Assembly (NCBI GenBank): GCA_963664585.2
Contig: CAXXEO010000006.1
Coordinates: 1 to 64,000, forward strand
Length of the DNA stretch: 64,000 nucleotides
DNA from: G963664585 sp963664585
GTDB lineage: Bacteria > Bacillota > Clostridia > Oscillospirales > Ruminococcaceae
Reading direction: 5' to 3'
A program made the translations under genes and the position numbers. The first letter of the stretch is position 1; each line of letters begins with the position of its first letter. The notes below the pieces were generated by a model that searched no databases, was not told the DNA's origin, and saw only the letters and a list, made by a program, of their open reading frames with translations. Below are positions 52,547 to 60,438 of the stretch, piece by piece.

Positions 52547-52575
52547 AATTTACCATATTCTGGCATAAATTTCAA
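52547..52575 (-). promoter_or_regulatory. Candidate promoter of spo0A
   Basis: On the minus strand TTGAAA (52575-52570), a 17-bp spacer and TAAATT (52552-52547). The -10 is weak (4/6). No clear 0A box was seen. Confidence 0.4.
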
Positions 52576-52636
52576 TAGATTAGCGAAAAAAACTTAAACA
52601 AAATATAATCCGTTTTGTTGTAATAATCTGTCTAGT

Positions 52637-53872
52637 TTATGAAGCTTTTAAAGTCAGCGTATTGGTCTTCTTTGCTGTTTCCTGCATATTTTCTGCGAAT
52701 ATGGCGTAGCCTCTTGTCGGATCATTTACAAATACATGTGTCACTGCTCCGATAAGCCTTCCATTCTGGATGATTGGTGAGCCACTCATGCCCTGCACAA
52801 TTCCCCCCGTTTGTTCCAAAAGCGCTGGATCTGTGATTCTAATAATCATGTTTTTGGTGGGGTTTGAATCACCCAAATTCACCTTTTCAATAGTAATGGC
52901 ATACTCTTTTGGTTGATTACCGCTGATGGTTGTATAGATTGTTGCAGCTCCCTCCTGCACTTCATTCTTTAAAGCGACAGGAACCGGCGCGTTAGTTACC
53001 GGAATGGTTTCAGCCGTACCGAAGACCCCGGTTTCACTGTTAACCAGAAGAATTCCTGTAGCTTTCAGGCTGGAAAATATACCCCTCAGCTCGCCGGGGA
53101 AACCTGTTGTTCCTTTTGTAATTCCAGTAATGGCGACATCTACCGCCTCACCTTTGGAAAGCGGCATAATATCCCCGGTGTCAATATCGCAAATGGCATG
53201 TCCCAGACCGCCAAATATTTTTGTCTCTGGATTATAGTAGGTGATCGTTCCAATTCCCGCCGAGCTGTCCCGTACCCATATGCCTGCCTTGAAAGTATTG
53301 TCAATAGGAGATTTAACCGGAGTCAGCACGACTTTGAACTTAACCTCTTTGCGCCGGACAAGCACCTCTAAGGCTCTTCCGTTACTGGCATTAATAATTC
53401 TGGACAGATCTTCATTCATGCTGACATCCTCACCGTTAATGCTCAGTACGATATCCCCTACGCGAATGCCGCATTCTTTCGCAGGATTGACCAGTTGGCT
53501 GCCCAGATCGATATCGCTGGCCCCCACCACGATAACCCCCTCGGTAAACATTTTGATTCCAAAGGGATTTCCGCCGGGTATCACCATATCCCGCTCAATC
53601 ACTTGAACATTGACAGACTTGATATCCACTGTGCCAAAGACCTTTAACTTTACCTTATAGCTGTTTCCTGACCGTGAATAAACCTTGATGGGAAGACGGT
53701 CTGCAATTCCTGTCGCTTGAATACCAAAACCTGAGCTTAAACGAAATTGCTCACCCTGTACCACATAAAATTTGTCAGGCAGAGAAACTTGATAAAATAT
53801 GGCAATGGAAAGCATCGCAATTGTCGTCAGCGACAGTATACCGGAAAATGCCCTATAGACTTTTTTCATCAC
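52637..53872 (-). CDS. spoIVB: SpoIVB serine peptidase
   Basis: Forespore-secreted S55 peptidase that triggers SigK processing. The N-terminal membrane anchor (about residues 10-28) is followed by a PDZ domain (GIRVGDIVLSINGEDVS). The catalytic domain shows FGGLGHAICDIDTGDIM (His) and GIVQGMSGSPIIQNGRLIGA (Ser). The end VTHVFVNDPTRGYAIFAENM matches the family. At 411 aa it is near normal. Its presence with spo0A supports an intact sporulation pathway. Confidence 0.96.
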   Translation of the reverse strand: MMKKVYRAFSGILSLTTIAMLSIAIFYQVSLPDKFYVVQGEQFRLSSGFGIQATGIADRLPIKVYSRSGNSYKVKLKVFGTVDIKSVNVQVIERDMVIPGGNPFGIKMFTEGVIVVGASDIDLGSQLVNPAKECGIRVGDIVLSINGEDVSMNEDLSRIINASNGRALEVLVRRKEVKFKVVLTPVKSPIDNTFKAGIWVRDSSAGIGTITYYNPETKIFGGLGHAICDIDTGDIMPLSKGEAVDVAITGITKGTTGFPGELRGIFSSLKATGILLVNSETGVFGTAETIPVTNAPVPVALKNEVQEGAATIYTTISGNQPKEYAITIEKVNLGDSNPTKNMIIRITDPALLEQTGGIVQGMSGSPIIQNGRLIGAVTHVFVNDPTRGYAIFAENMQETAKKTNTLTLKAS

Positions 53873-54089
53873 AATTTACCTCCCTTCTCAGTGCATTGGT
53901 TCATTGCGCCATGGATATCCGTTCAGGTTGCACCAAAAATAGAAGTGTATGAAAGCCGAATCTCGACCTTCATTTTTAATTTTCCACCTTTGATTATAAA
54001 TATTGCAGTAAATATTGATGTAATTTGGTTTTATTCTGCCTTTGCTGGCATAATAACGCTGTGAGCTTCCGCTTACTGACGACGTTTGC

Positions 54090-54369
54090 AAATAATCAGA
54101 CTGAAATTCCCTGACATGGAATTATTTTCGCTCGTTTTTTGTGCTGTGTAAATCAAATACTATTTAATACTAATTTTAAATGAAGAGTTTCCCGCCTCTC
54201 CCGCTGGCGTTAGAGAAGTAATAATCAACTTATATTAAAGCATTCCCAACGTTTAAATGCTTATGTAGGTGAAAATTTAGCCTAGCAATTTTAAAATATT
54301 CGAGATTTTTTCTGTTTGACTGTCCGCTATGTATAGGCAGACAGACAGAAAAATAGAGTAGGTGGTATT
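54090..54369. other. Divergent gap between spoIVB and DUF421 gene
   Basis: AT-rich. It holds two hairpins of the window-wide type, at about 54186-54216 (CTCTCCCGC/GGCGTTAGAG region) and about 54310-54355 (TTTTTCTGT/ACAGAAAAA outer arms). No gene is seen. Confidence 0.45.
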
Positions 54370-55053
54370 TTGTTTGTCGTACTTTGGCGTACATTTTTTT
54401 TGTATTTCGTAATTGTAATCGGTCTTCGATTCATGGGCAAAAGACAGCTTGGTGAGCTTCAGCCCTCTGAGCTTGTCATTACAATTATGATATCGAATAT
54501 CGCCTCCATACCAATTGAGAATTTCGGAGTTCCGCTCATCAGCGGCATTATCCCCATTCTGACGCTTGTATGCCTTGAGATATTCTCTTCAGACATTTCT
54601 CTTAAGAGCAGGTTTGCCAGAAGGTTGATTTCCGGCAATCCCCGTATTCTGATCCGAAACGGGAAAATTGATCAAAAAGAGATGAAAAGTTTGCGCTTTT
54701 CAATCGACGATCTGATGGAGCAACTGCGTTCGCTGGGAATTTTTGATATAAGAGACGTCACATTCGCCGTTGTAGAAACAAACGGAAAGCTTTCCGCCTA
54801 CCAGCGCATGTCGGCACAACCCGCTACCATGGAGGCTGTCAAAGCTGCTCTCGCCCCAGACAAAGATATGCCGCCGGTGGTTTTAATCACCGACGGCGAA
54901 TTAGAGGAAGAGGCGCTAAAAAGCTGTGGATTGAATAATAATTGGCTGGAAAAAACCCTAAAAAAAAGTGGCTACAGTCAGAAGGAAGTTTTCCTTATGA
55001 CCTGTAACCGTGCGGCGGATTATTATATTGTCCCCAGGGAGAGTGTGCGATGA
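54370..55053 (+). CDS. DUF421 (YetF-family) membrane protein
   Basis: A 227-aa protein. Two or three N-terminal helices (FFLYFVIVIGLRFMGKRQLG is the family opening; PSELVITIMISNIASIP follows) precede a cytoplasmic domain with NPRILIRNGKIDQKEMKSLR, DDLMEQLRSLGIFDIRDV and FAVVETNGKLSAYQ. The function is not established; the family is common in spore formers. The start is TTG after TAGGTGG. Its stop overlaps the DUF4363 gene start, forming the usual DUF421-DUF4363 pair. Confidence 0.88.
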   Translation: MFVVLWRTFFLYFVIVIGLRFMGKRQLGELQPSELVITIMISNIASIPIENFGVPLISGIIPILTLVCLEIFSSDISLKSRFARRLISGNPRILIRNGKIDQKEMKSLRFSIDDLMEQLRSLGIFDIRDVTFAVVETNGKLSAYQRMSAQPATMEAVKAALAPDKDMPPVVLITDGELEEEALKSCGLNNNWLEKTLKKSGYSQKEVFLMTCNRAADYYIVPRESVR

Positions 55054-55430
55054 AACGTTTGATTGCCGCCATGATCATTGCTCTTTCAATGATCAGCCTG
55101 GCAGCTTGGTTGCTTTATGATTTAAAAAACACAAAGGATGAACTACTGGGGTCTCTTGATCTGGTCTATGAAGCCGCTAATACTGAGGATTATGAACGAG
55201 CCGCACAGCTTACCGATCAATTTCTGGAGCGATGGAACGCTGAAGAGGACCGTCTTATGATGTTTGTTGCACACACTCATGTCGACAACGTTTCCACCGC
55301 CGCTTCAAGGCTTGCAGCGCTTATCAAGTATAGGGATATCCCTGATTATATGTCTCAGCTAAGGCAGGTTTATCAGGCTATTGAACACCTTTGGCGTGCA
55401 GAAGCTCCCTCATTTGATAATATGCTATAG
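55050..55430 (+). CDS. DUF4363 family membrane-anchored protein
   Basis: A 126-aa protein. One N-terminal transmembrane helix (LIAAMIIALSMISLAAWLLY) is followed by a helical extracytoplasmic domain (ELLGSLDLVYEAANTEDYER, LTDQFLERWNAEEDRLMMFV, VDNVSTAASRLAALIKYRDI). It matches DUF4363 by layout and by its coupling to DUF421. The function is unknown. The R2 repeat begins 5 bp after its stop. Confidence 0.83.
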   Translation: MKRLIAAMIIALSMISLAAWLLYDLKNTKDELLGSLDLVYEAANTEDYERAAQLTDQFLERWNAEEDRLMMFVAHTHVDNVSTAASRLAALIKYRDIPDYMSQLRQVYQAIEHLWRAEAPSFDNML

Positions 55431-55434
55431 TGCC

Positions 55435-55500
55435 TGTAAAATCTAAATCTTTCATGGCAATGGGTTAAATATACAAGTTTAAGATGCTGCATTGTACTAG
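55435..55500 (+). repeat. R2 intergenic repeat, copy b
   Basis: It shares TTTCATGGCAATGGGTT and TACAAGTTTAAGATG with copy a at 25519-25581, and TACAAGTTTAAG...TTGTA with the fragment at 14941-14975. It begins 5 bp after the DUF4363 stop. Confidence 0.75.
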
Positions 55501-55551
55501 TACTTTGTAACGCCTTCGGTTTCGTATGGATGCGTGTATTATTCACAGGCA

Positions 55552-56013
55552 TTAGCCATTTCTGGCCTCCAATAGTTTTTTAATTTCATCCATAAATGAG
55601 TTGATATCCTTAAACTGGCGGTAAACAGAAGCAAAACGGACATAGGCCGCCTCATCAATCAACTTTAATTTATCCATCGCCAACTCGCCAATATAGGCAG
55701 AAGGCACCTCACGCTCCATTGAGTTCTGAAGCACCTGTTCAATTTCAGAAACGGCCGATTCCAATTGGTCAACGGATACCTGACGCTTCTCACACGCACG
55801 CAACAGGCTTCCCAAAAGCTTTCCCCTGTCAAAGGCTTCACGCGTGCGGTCCTTTTTGATGACCATCAACGGTGTCGTTTCAATGATCTCATAGGTTGTG
55901 AAACGCTTTTGACATTTGAGACACTCACGGCGGCGGCGTATTCTCTCGCCCTCGTCGGCGGGGCGGGAATCCACAACCTTGCTTTCATCGTATCCGCAAA
56001 AAGGACATTTCAT
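55552..56013 (-). CDS. nrdR: Transcriptional repressor NrdR
   Basis: An ATP-cone regulator of ribonucleotide reductase genes, 153 aa. The N-terminal zinc ribbon has CPFCGYDESKVVDSRPADEG and CLKCQKRFTTYE. The ATP cone runs from VIKKDRTREAFDRGKLL to about residue 140, ending FASVYRQFKDINSFMDEI. GGGAGG precedes the ATG. The usual NrdR target genes are not in the window. Confidence 0.97.
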   Translation of the reverse strand: MKCPFCGYDESKVVDSRPADEGERIRRRRECLKCQKRFTTYEIIETTPLMVIKKDRTREAFDRGKLLGSLLRACEKRQVSVDQLESAVSEIEQVLQNSMEREVPSAYIGELAMDKLKLIDEAAYVRFASVYRQFKDINSFMDEIKKLLEARNG

Positions 56014-56062
56014 AGCAAAACCTCCCTGTGCCGTTTATGATAATATATTAGAACCATATATA

Positions 56063-56091
56063 ATGATATCATCATATTATCATAACGGCAA
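56063..56091 (-). promoter_or_regulatory. Promoter of nrdR
   Basis: On the minus strand TTGCCG (56091-56086), a 17-bp spacer and TATCAT (56068-56063). Confidence 0.55.
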
Positions 56092-56098
56092 GTGTTCG

Positions 56099-56362
56099 CT
56101 ATAGGCTAGCCATAAAGTCTTCGATTACATCCATAATATGTAGACTCGATACCTTAAATCGGTTTAACAGCTCAACCAACCCCAATACGACCGCGCAGTC
56201 CGTGGAAATGTCATCAACGCGTTTAATAATGCCTCCTTCCTTCTCCTGCGCAATCAGTCCGTAAGAACCATAATTCCCCAAATCGATATCACATTTTACG
56301 GAGTGGCACAGGCGATAATATGGAACGGAATTCAGATTTGAGTTCTTTTCCTCTTTTGTCAC
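56099..56362 (-). CDS. DUF6514-like small protein
   Basis: An 87-aa protein of unknown function. YYRLCHSVKCDIDLGNYGSY and YGLIAQEKEGG are followed by VDDISTDCAVVLGLVELLNR and SSLHIMDVIEDFMASL. The layout (YGI-type strand, D(I)ST turn, final LHxxDVxEDF helix) fits DUF6514 proteins of clostridia. It stands alone upstream of nrdR, and its stop is at the edge of the nrdR promoter. Confidence 0.72.
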   Translation of the reverse strand: MTKEEKNSNLNSVPYYRLCHSVKCDIDLGNYGSYGLIAQEKEGGIIKRVDDISTDCAVVLGLVELLNRFKVSSLHIMDVIEDFMASL

Positions 56363-56757
56363 TGCTCATACCTCCAAAATGCTTTTCTATCTATTATAAT
56401 AAATGTATTTGTTAATATTTAAAACATAATCTTTTCGACAAAATTTTACATAATACGCCCCTTAATAATACTAACATACCATATAAGGACTATATGGCTT
56501 GTCTAATATGCTTATATTATGTAAATGATTGGAAATAATATTGTTGAATATGTGTAATTGGTATAAAATACTTTATATAATAACACAAATTAAAATATTG
56601 GTGCTAATTCCCTGTTGAACTATCTTTTTTTTGATGATACCATAAACAAAAAGGCAAGCAATACTTACTCATATTTTTTCTATTTCTACTCTTTTTTCCC
56701 TGCCATAGGCAGAAAATGAGAAACTTTCTTTTCACATAAAATAAGTTGAGGTGCAAT
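56363..56757. other. AT-rich gap
   Basis: Very AT-rich DNA with no supported gene. The short minus-strand frame 56604-56825 lacks a ribosome-binding site and family features. Confidence 0.5.
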
Positions 56758-57022
56758 GTGTTTACATATTTTCGTGAGTTTTCAGAGCATCTGCGCGCCC
56801 TTGGATACCTGCCCAGACTTGTCATAAAAACTGGGGTTTATATTGGGGACATGCTACTGCATAGCGGCGTTGTATGCACTTTGGCTGCTTCCCCGCTCGC
56901 TCAACTACTTTGATATGCTGCATCTGGCCCGCGGATGCATTGAAGCCGCTCCCGGCGCTGTTGCAACCGCCTTTTTGTCCGCCTTCATCTGTGATTATGT
57001 TGAAAAAAAGGCGCAAGAATAA
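56758..57022 (+). pseudogene. Small membrane protein of unknown family, frameshifted
   Basis: A GTG at 56758 with GAGGTG upstream opens a frame with REFSEHLRALGYLPRLVIKT and VYIGDMLLHSGVV, but it then runs out of frame and stops early. Skipping one base near 56872-56878 continues ALWLLPRSLNYFDMLHLARG and AAPGAVATAFLSAFICDYVE to a TAA at 57020. The reconstructed protein is about 87 aa with two hydrophobic segments. A strong terminator follows. Codon use looks like its neighbours. Function unknown. Confidence 0.5.
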
Positions 57023-57036
57023 TAATCAAACAAAAC

Positions 57037-57074
57037 AGAAGAGCCTTCCAAAATTGAAAGGCTCTTCTGTTTTG
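57037..57074 (+). terminator. Terminator after small ORF
   Basis: A perfect 11-bp stem AGAAGAGCCTT / AAGGCTCTTCT followed by GTTTTG on the plus strand. Confidence 0.8.
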
Positions 57075-57206
57075 TACAATTAAATCAATGCTTTGCATGC
57101 GTTACATTTATAGCCAATTAACTTAAAACTGGCTATATATAAAACGTCATTTTCTTCCCCCGCCTTCGGCGGGAGAAGAAATCACAAGCTTGTTTTCAAG
57201 TTAATC

Positions 57207-58259
57207 GCTACATTGTCAAGCCAAATGCGACAGTTCGAGTAGAAAGAGCTGGGAAGGTGTATTCCAATTAAGACATTTTCGGGGTCTGTTGTTTATAAGC
57301 AGAAGAGAAGAAGACAGGTTTTGATGAGAAACAGTGGACAGAACAGTACCTTTCGGAAAGAACTCTCTGAGCAAACCGTTACCGTACTCATTGCTTCCTC
57401 TCTGATGCGGACAATATGGATCAGCGAAATAAAGAGTTAAGCCTAGATCTATCTGGATTACATCATAACAGGCAAATTCACCGCCACGATCTGTTGTTGC
57501 TGTTTTGAATGTGCCTTGTGGCAATAAAGTGTGCAGGTGCTTGATTGCAGCTTCCATGGAAGCTGCCGTTCGATCAGGAATGGGAACGGCTGTATAGAAC
57601 CTTGTTTTTCGTTCCACAAAGGTGGCCAAGCAACCACCGGAACCCCTAGAGGAAACCACCGTATCAAGTTCCCAATGCCCAAATGTTTCTCTGGTATATA
57701 CCTCTTTCGGTCTCTTGCGGATAGAAGTACCACGAGCATAATGCGCAAGATTTTTACAGCTTCTCTTTTTTCCATTACGGCGCAGCACATCTGCGGTGAG
57801 TCCGTTCAGTCGTCCGGCATAAAGCCAGTTGTATATTGTTTTAAAGCTCAGTTGGCTTGAAGTAACGGTATGTGATATTTGTTCTGGCGACCAGGTCTCT
57901 TTCAGCTTTTCTGCCACAGCTGCGCACAACTCCTCGTTCCATTTCCCTTGAGGTTTGCTGTTGTGCCGTTTCTTCTGGTAATCCAGTTGTGCTTCTTCTG
58001 CGTTATACGCTCGGGCACCGTAAAAACGTTTCAATTCTCTAGCGATACTGCTGTGGTGACATCCCAGACGTGATGCGATTTTCCGGGTCGTATATCCGAT
58101 TTGACGGAGTTCCTCTATCTTTCCTCGTTCGAATGTTGTAAAATGGTGGTGGCTCATGGCTGCCTCCTTGTGTGAATGTTGTTGTTGCAAACTCTATTCT
58201 ACACGTTTTGGCCGCCTTGGGCTATCTTTTTTCTGTCGCATTTCATTTTACAATGTAGC
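57207..58259 (-). mobile_element. IS30-family insertion sequence, copy 2 (1053 bp)
   Basis: The same length and inverted ends as copy 1, but inserted in the opposite orientation relative to R1. AATC is duplicated on both sides (57203-57206, 58260-58263). It appears complete. Confidence 0.95.
57216..58157 (-). CDS. IS30-family transposase (copy 2)
   Basis: 313 aa from the ATG following AAGGAGG. It has the same helix-turn-helix and DDE motifs as copy 1 (FGHWELDTVV, TTDRGGEFA, RGSNEYGNGLL). Six residues differ over the whole frame, including Ile for Lys near VIQIDLG and Arg for His in TSIRKRPKE. No stop or frame damage is seen, so both copies could be active. The small divergence means this is not an assembly duplicate. 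Confidence 0.96.
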   Translation of the reverse strand: MSHHHFTTFERGKIEELRQIGYTTRKIASRLGCHHSSIARELKRFYGARAYNAEEAQLDYQKKRHNSKPQGKWNEELCAAVAEKLKETWSPEQISHTVTSSQLSFKTIYNWLYAGRLNGLTADVLRRNGKKRSCKNLAHYARGTSIRKRPKEVYTRETFGHWELDTVVSSRGSGGCLATFVERKTRFYTAVPIPDRTAASMEAAIKHLHTLLPQGTFKTATTDRGGEFACYDVIQIDLGLTLYFADPYCPHQRGSNEYGNGLLREFFPKGTVLSTVSHQNLSSSLLLINNRPRKCLNWNTPSQLFLLELSHLA

Positions 58260-58261
58260 AA

Positions 58262-59146
58262 TCAACTATATATCGTACCAGACTTTTTAACAGGCACCCA
58301 TATCTCGCTCTTATAGTTAGGTTTGTTGGTATCCGGACTCTCATTCCATAACATCTCTGGTCCCCCGGTCAGTTCATAGCCGGAAGTGGGAAACCATTCT
58401 GCATAGACACGAGCCCAAGTATCCTGCAAGGCTTTAGGAAATTCACCCACAACGTTAAAAACAGCCCACGTTGCAGCTTCCACCTGCAGTACCTCCCAGT
58501 TTTCAGATGCCGATTGGGTAGTTGCAACGCCGATATACTGGTCAAATTCACTGCCCTCAACAGTCCGCTCAGAGAAATTTGCAGAGACACTCAATATACC
58601 CACGGGTTCAACATCACAAAGGCTTTTCAATTCCCTAATGCTATCCGCAGTCAGGATTTTCAACATAGAATCCATTTGAGGGTTCACCCCCTCGAAAATA
58701 AGAGTAATTCGCTTTTTGACACCCACGATTTTGAATGCAGCTTTTTCTACAATTCGATAATCCATTTGATTTCCTCCCTTTATTGTTAGCTGGAAAGTCA
58801 TGGGCGGGAAAGCTTTTAAAACGGTTTCTCCCTTTCTGGCTTGGGTTGGTGTTACACCATGCATTGCTTGAAAAGCCTTTGAAAATGCATCGGGAGATTC
58901 ATAACCTAACTGCAAAGCTAAATCAACAATTTTTTTGTCATCGCTTTTCAGCAAGGACCCAGCAAGTGCCAGTCTTCTTCTGCGAATATACTCGCCCAAT
59001 GGCATACCCGCTAGAAACGAAAACATCCGACGGAAGTGATATTCCGAGCAGCAGGCGATGCGTGCCATTTTTACAAAGTCAATTTCTTCAATCAGGTTTT
59101 CTTCAATATACCACATTGCTTGATTCATTTGTGTCAGCGTATTCAT
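58262..59146 (-). CDS. AraC-family regulator with GyrI-like effector domain
   Basis: 294 aa from ATG at 59146. The N-terminal AraC DNA-binding domain has two helix-turn-helix units (IDFVKMARIACCSEYHFRRM; DLALQLGYESPDAFSKAFQA, GVTPTQAR). The C-terminal half is a GyrI-like small-molecule binding domain (FKIVGVKKRITLIFEG, FDQYIGVATT, GGPEMLWNESPDTNK, SEIWVPVK). Ligands of this class are often cationic drugs or dyes. The last codons (TAT AGT TGA) are the terminal bases of R1 copy F, so the repeat supplies the stop. No target gene is adjacent. Confidence 0.9.
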   Translation of the reverse strand: MNTLTQMNQAMWYIEENLIEEIDFVKMARIACCSEYHFRRMFSFLAGMPLGEYIRRRRLALAGSLLKSDDKKIVDLALQLGYESPDAFSKAFQAMHGVTPTQARKGETVLKAFPPMTFQLTIKGGNQMDYRIVEKAAFKIVGVKKRITLIFEGVNPQMDSMLKILTADSIRELKSLCDVEPVGILSVSANFSERTVEGSEFDQYIGVATTQSASENWEVLQVEAATWAVFNVVGEFPKALQDTWARVYAEWFPTSGYELTGGPEMLWNESPDTNKPNYKSEIWVPVKKSGTIYS

Positions 59147-59233
59147 ACCTATGACCTCCATTGGATTTATCATAACACGATTATACATGAGGTGCCCGTC
59201 AATTTAATTGCGGCTTTTCACTGCTTATAGTGT

Positions 59234-59338
59234 TATAGCCAATTAACTTAAAACTGGCTATAGTTAAAACGTCATTTTCTTTCCCCGCCCAAGGCGGTGG
59301 AAGAAATCACAAGCTTGTTTTCAAGTTAATCAACTATA
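59234..59338 (+). repeat. R1 palindromic repeat, copy G
   Basis: A forward unit with a slightly degraded central hairpin (GCCCAAGGCGGTGG instead of GCCTTCGGCGGGGG). Both ends are intact. It lies between the AraC gene start and the secF terminator. Confidence 0.88.
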
Positions 59339-59368
59339 CACCCACAGGCGGGGAAAGTCTGATAAAGA

Positions 59369-59418
59369 TAAAATCCCGCTCAAAAGGCCACTTATGGCGC
59401 TTATGAGCGGGATTTTTG
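59369..59418 (-). terminator. Terminator of secD-secF
   Basis: The arms AAAATCCCGCTCA and TGAGCGGGATTTT form a 13-bp stem; on the minus strand ATCTTTATC follows. There is an inner GCC/GGC hairpin. Confidence 0.85.
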
Positions 59419-59505
59419 TGCAGTCTTTTAACTTGCAGCAGCCTGTTATTCTACTTCAATTTCACGCCGCAGGCAGGAGAATTGAGGTGAATAAGCAATT
59501 TTACT

Positions 59506-60438
59506 TTAGGCTCTTTTGTGTTTTTGCGTAGCCTGGTATTCCTGCCAGCGAACCCAGAGTGGACCGGCGATAAATATCGTGGAATATACACCCGAAATCA
59601 TACCGCCCAGCATGGGGAACGCAAAGCTTATGATTGAGTTCACATGGTAGACCACACAAATAGCGCACACCACAAGCAGTGCGCCAATCGCAGCAGCTGA
59701 GGCGGCAGTGGTACGCGTCAGGGACTGAATGATACTCTTATTCATCAGCTCGGCTGTAGTGAGCTTTGAGCCATAAATGCGCTGATTTTCACGTACGCGG
59801 TCATAGATGACGATCGTATCGTTCAATGAAAAGCCCAAAATGGTGAGAACAACCGCGATGAAGTTGTCATTCAGAGGAATTTTGAAGACAATAAATATGG
59901 AGAACACGATAAACACGTCATGCAAAAGTGCTACCAATGCCATGACACCGGCGGACCAACCGCTGATCTTCTTAAAGCGTATACCCACATAAATGACCAT
60001 TAGAAAAGAGGCAAAGGCAACTGCTGTCAGCGATTTAAGAAGGAATTCCTTACCAATCGTGGGGTCAACAACATTGATTGATTCAGATTTCACGCTGTTC
60101 TGGGGATATGCTTTGGCAAGCGAATCGGAAAGGGTGGTCTGCTGTTCAGAACTGATTCCCTTCGCGGCGGCCAGCGTCACAACATATTTTTTACTTCCCG
60201 TCGACACATCTGTGGTCGACTGAATGTTAACCTCATCGCCCAGCGCCTTTTCGACGGTTGACTTGAAACTGGATGAGTCAATATCGCCGGTATAGGAATA
60301 GGTGATGATTGAACCGCCCTTAAACTGGACGTCAAGCTGTATGCCAAACACAGCGGCAAAAATCAGAGAGAAGGCAATGATGCTTAGAGAAGCAATAAAA
60401 AAGTATTTGCTTTTTCCTACATAATCAAAATGAAACAT
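59506..60438 (-). CDS. secF: Protein translocase subunit SecF
   Basis: A membrane subunit aiding Sec export through the proton gradient, 310 aa. FAAVFGIQLDVQFKGGS is the family opening. The periplasmic domain follows, then five helices with TILGFSLNDTIVIYDRVREN and SLTRTTAASAAAIGAL, the conserved SecF segments. Its start overlaps the secD stop by one base. Confidence 0.97.
   Translation of the reverse strand: MFHFDYVGKSKYFFIASLSIIAFSLIFAAVFGIQLDVQFKGGSIITYSYTGDIDSSSFKSTVEKALGDEVNIQSTTDVSTGSKKYVVTLAAAKGISSEQQTTLSDSLAKAYPQNSVKSESINVVDPTIGKEFLLKSLTAVAFASFLMVIYVGIRFKKISGWSAGVMALVALLHDVFIVFSIFIVFKIPLNDNFIAVVLTILGFSLNDTIVIYDRVRENQRIYGSKLTTAELMNKSIIQSLTRTTAASAAAIGALLVVCAICVVYHVNSIISFAFPMLGGMISGVYSTIFIAGPLWVRWQEYQATQKHKRA

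Larger units (their letters stand above)
57109..58270 (+). repeat. R1 palindromic repeat, copy F, split by IS30 element
   Basis: The left part 57109-57206 ends AAGTTAATC. The right part 58260-58270 reads AATCAACTATA. The break point is identical to copy D. Confidence 0.9.

Noticed and set aside
16733..58259. Composite transposon bounded by the two IS30 copies
   Set aside because: The 40 kb between them are core housekeeping genes, and each IS has its own matching AATC duplication, indicating independent insertions.
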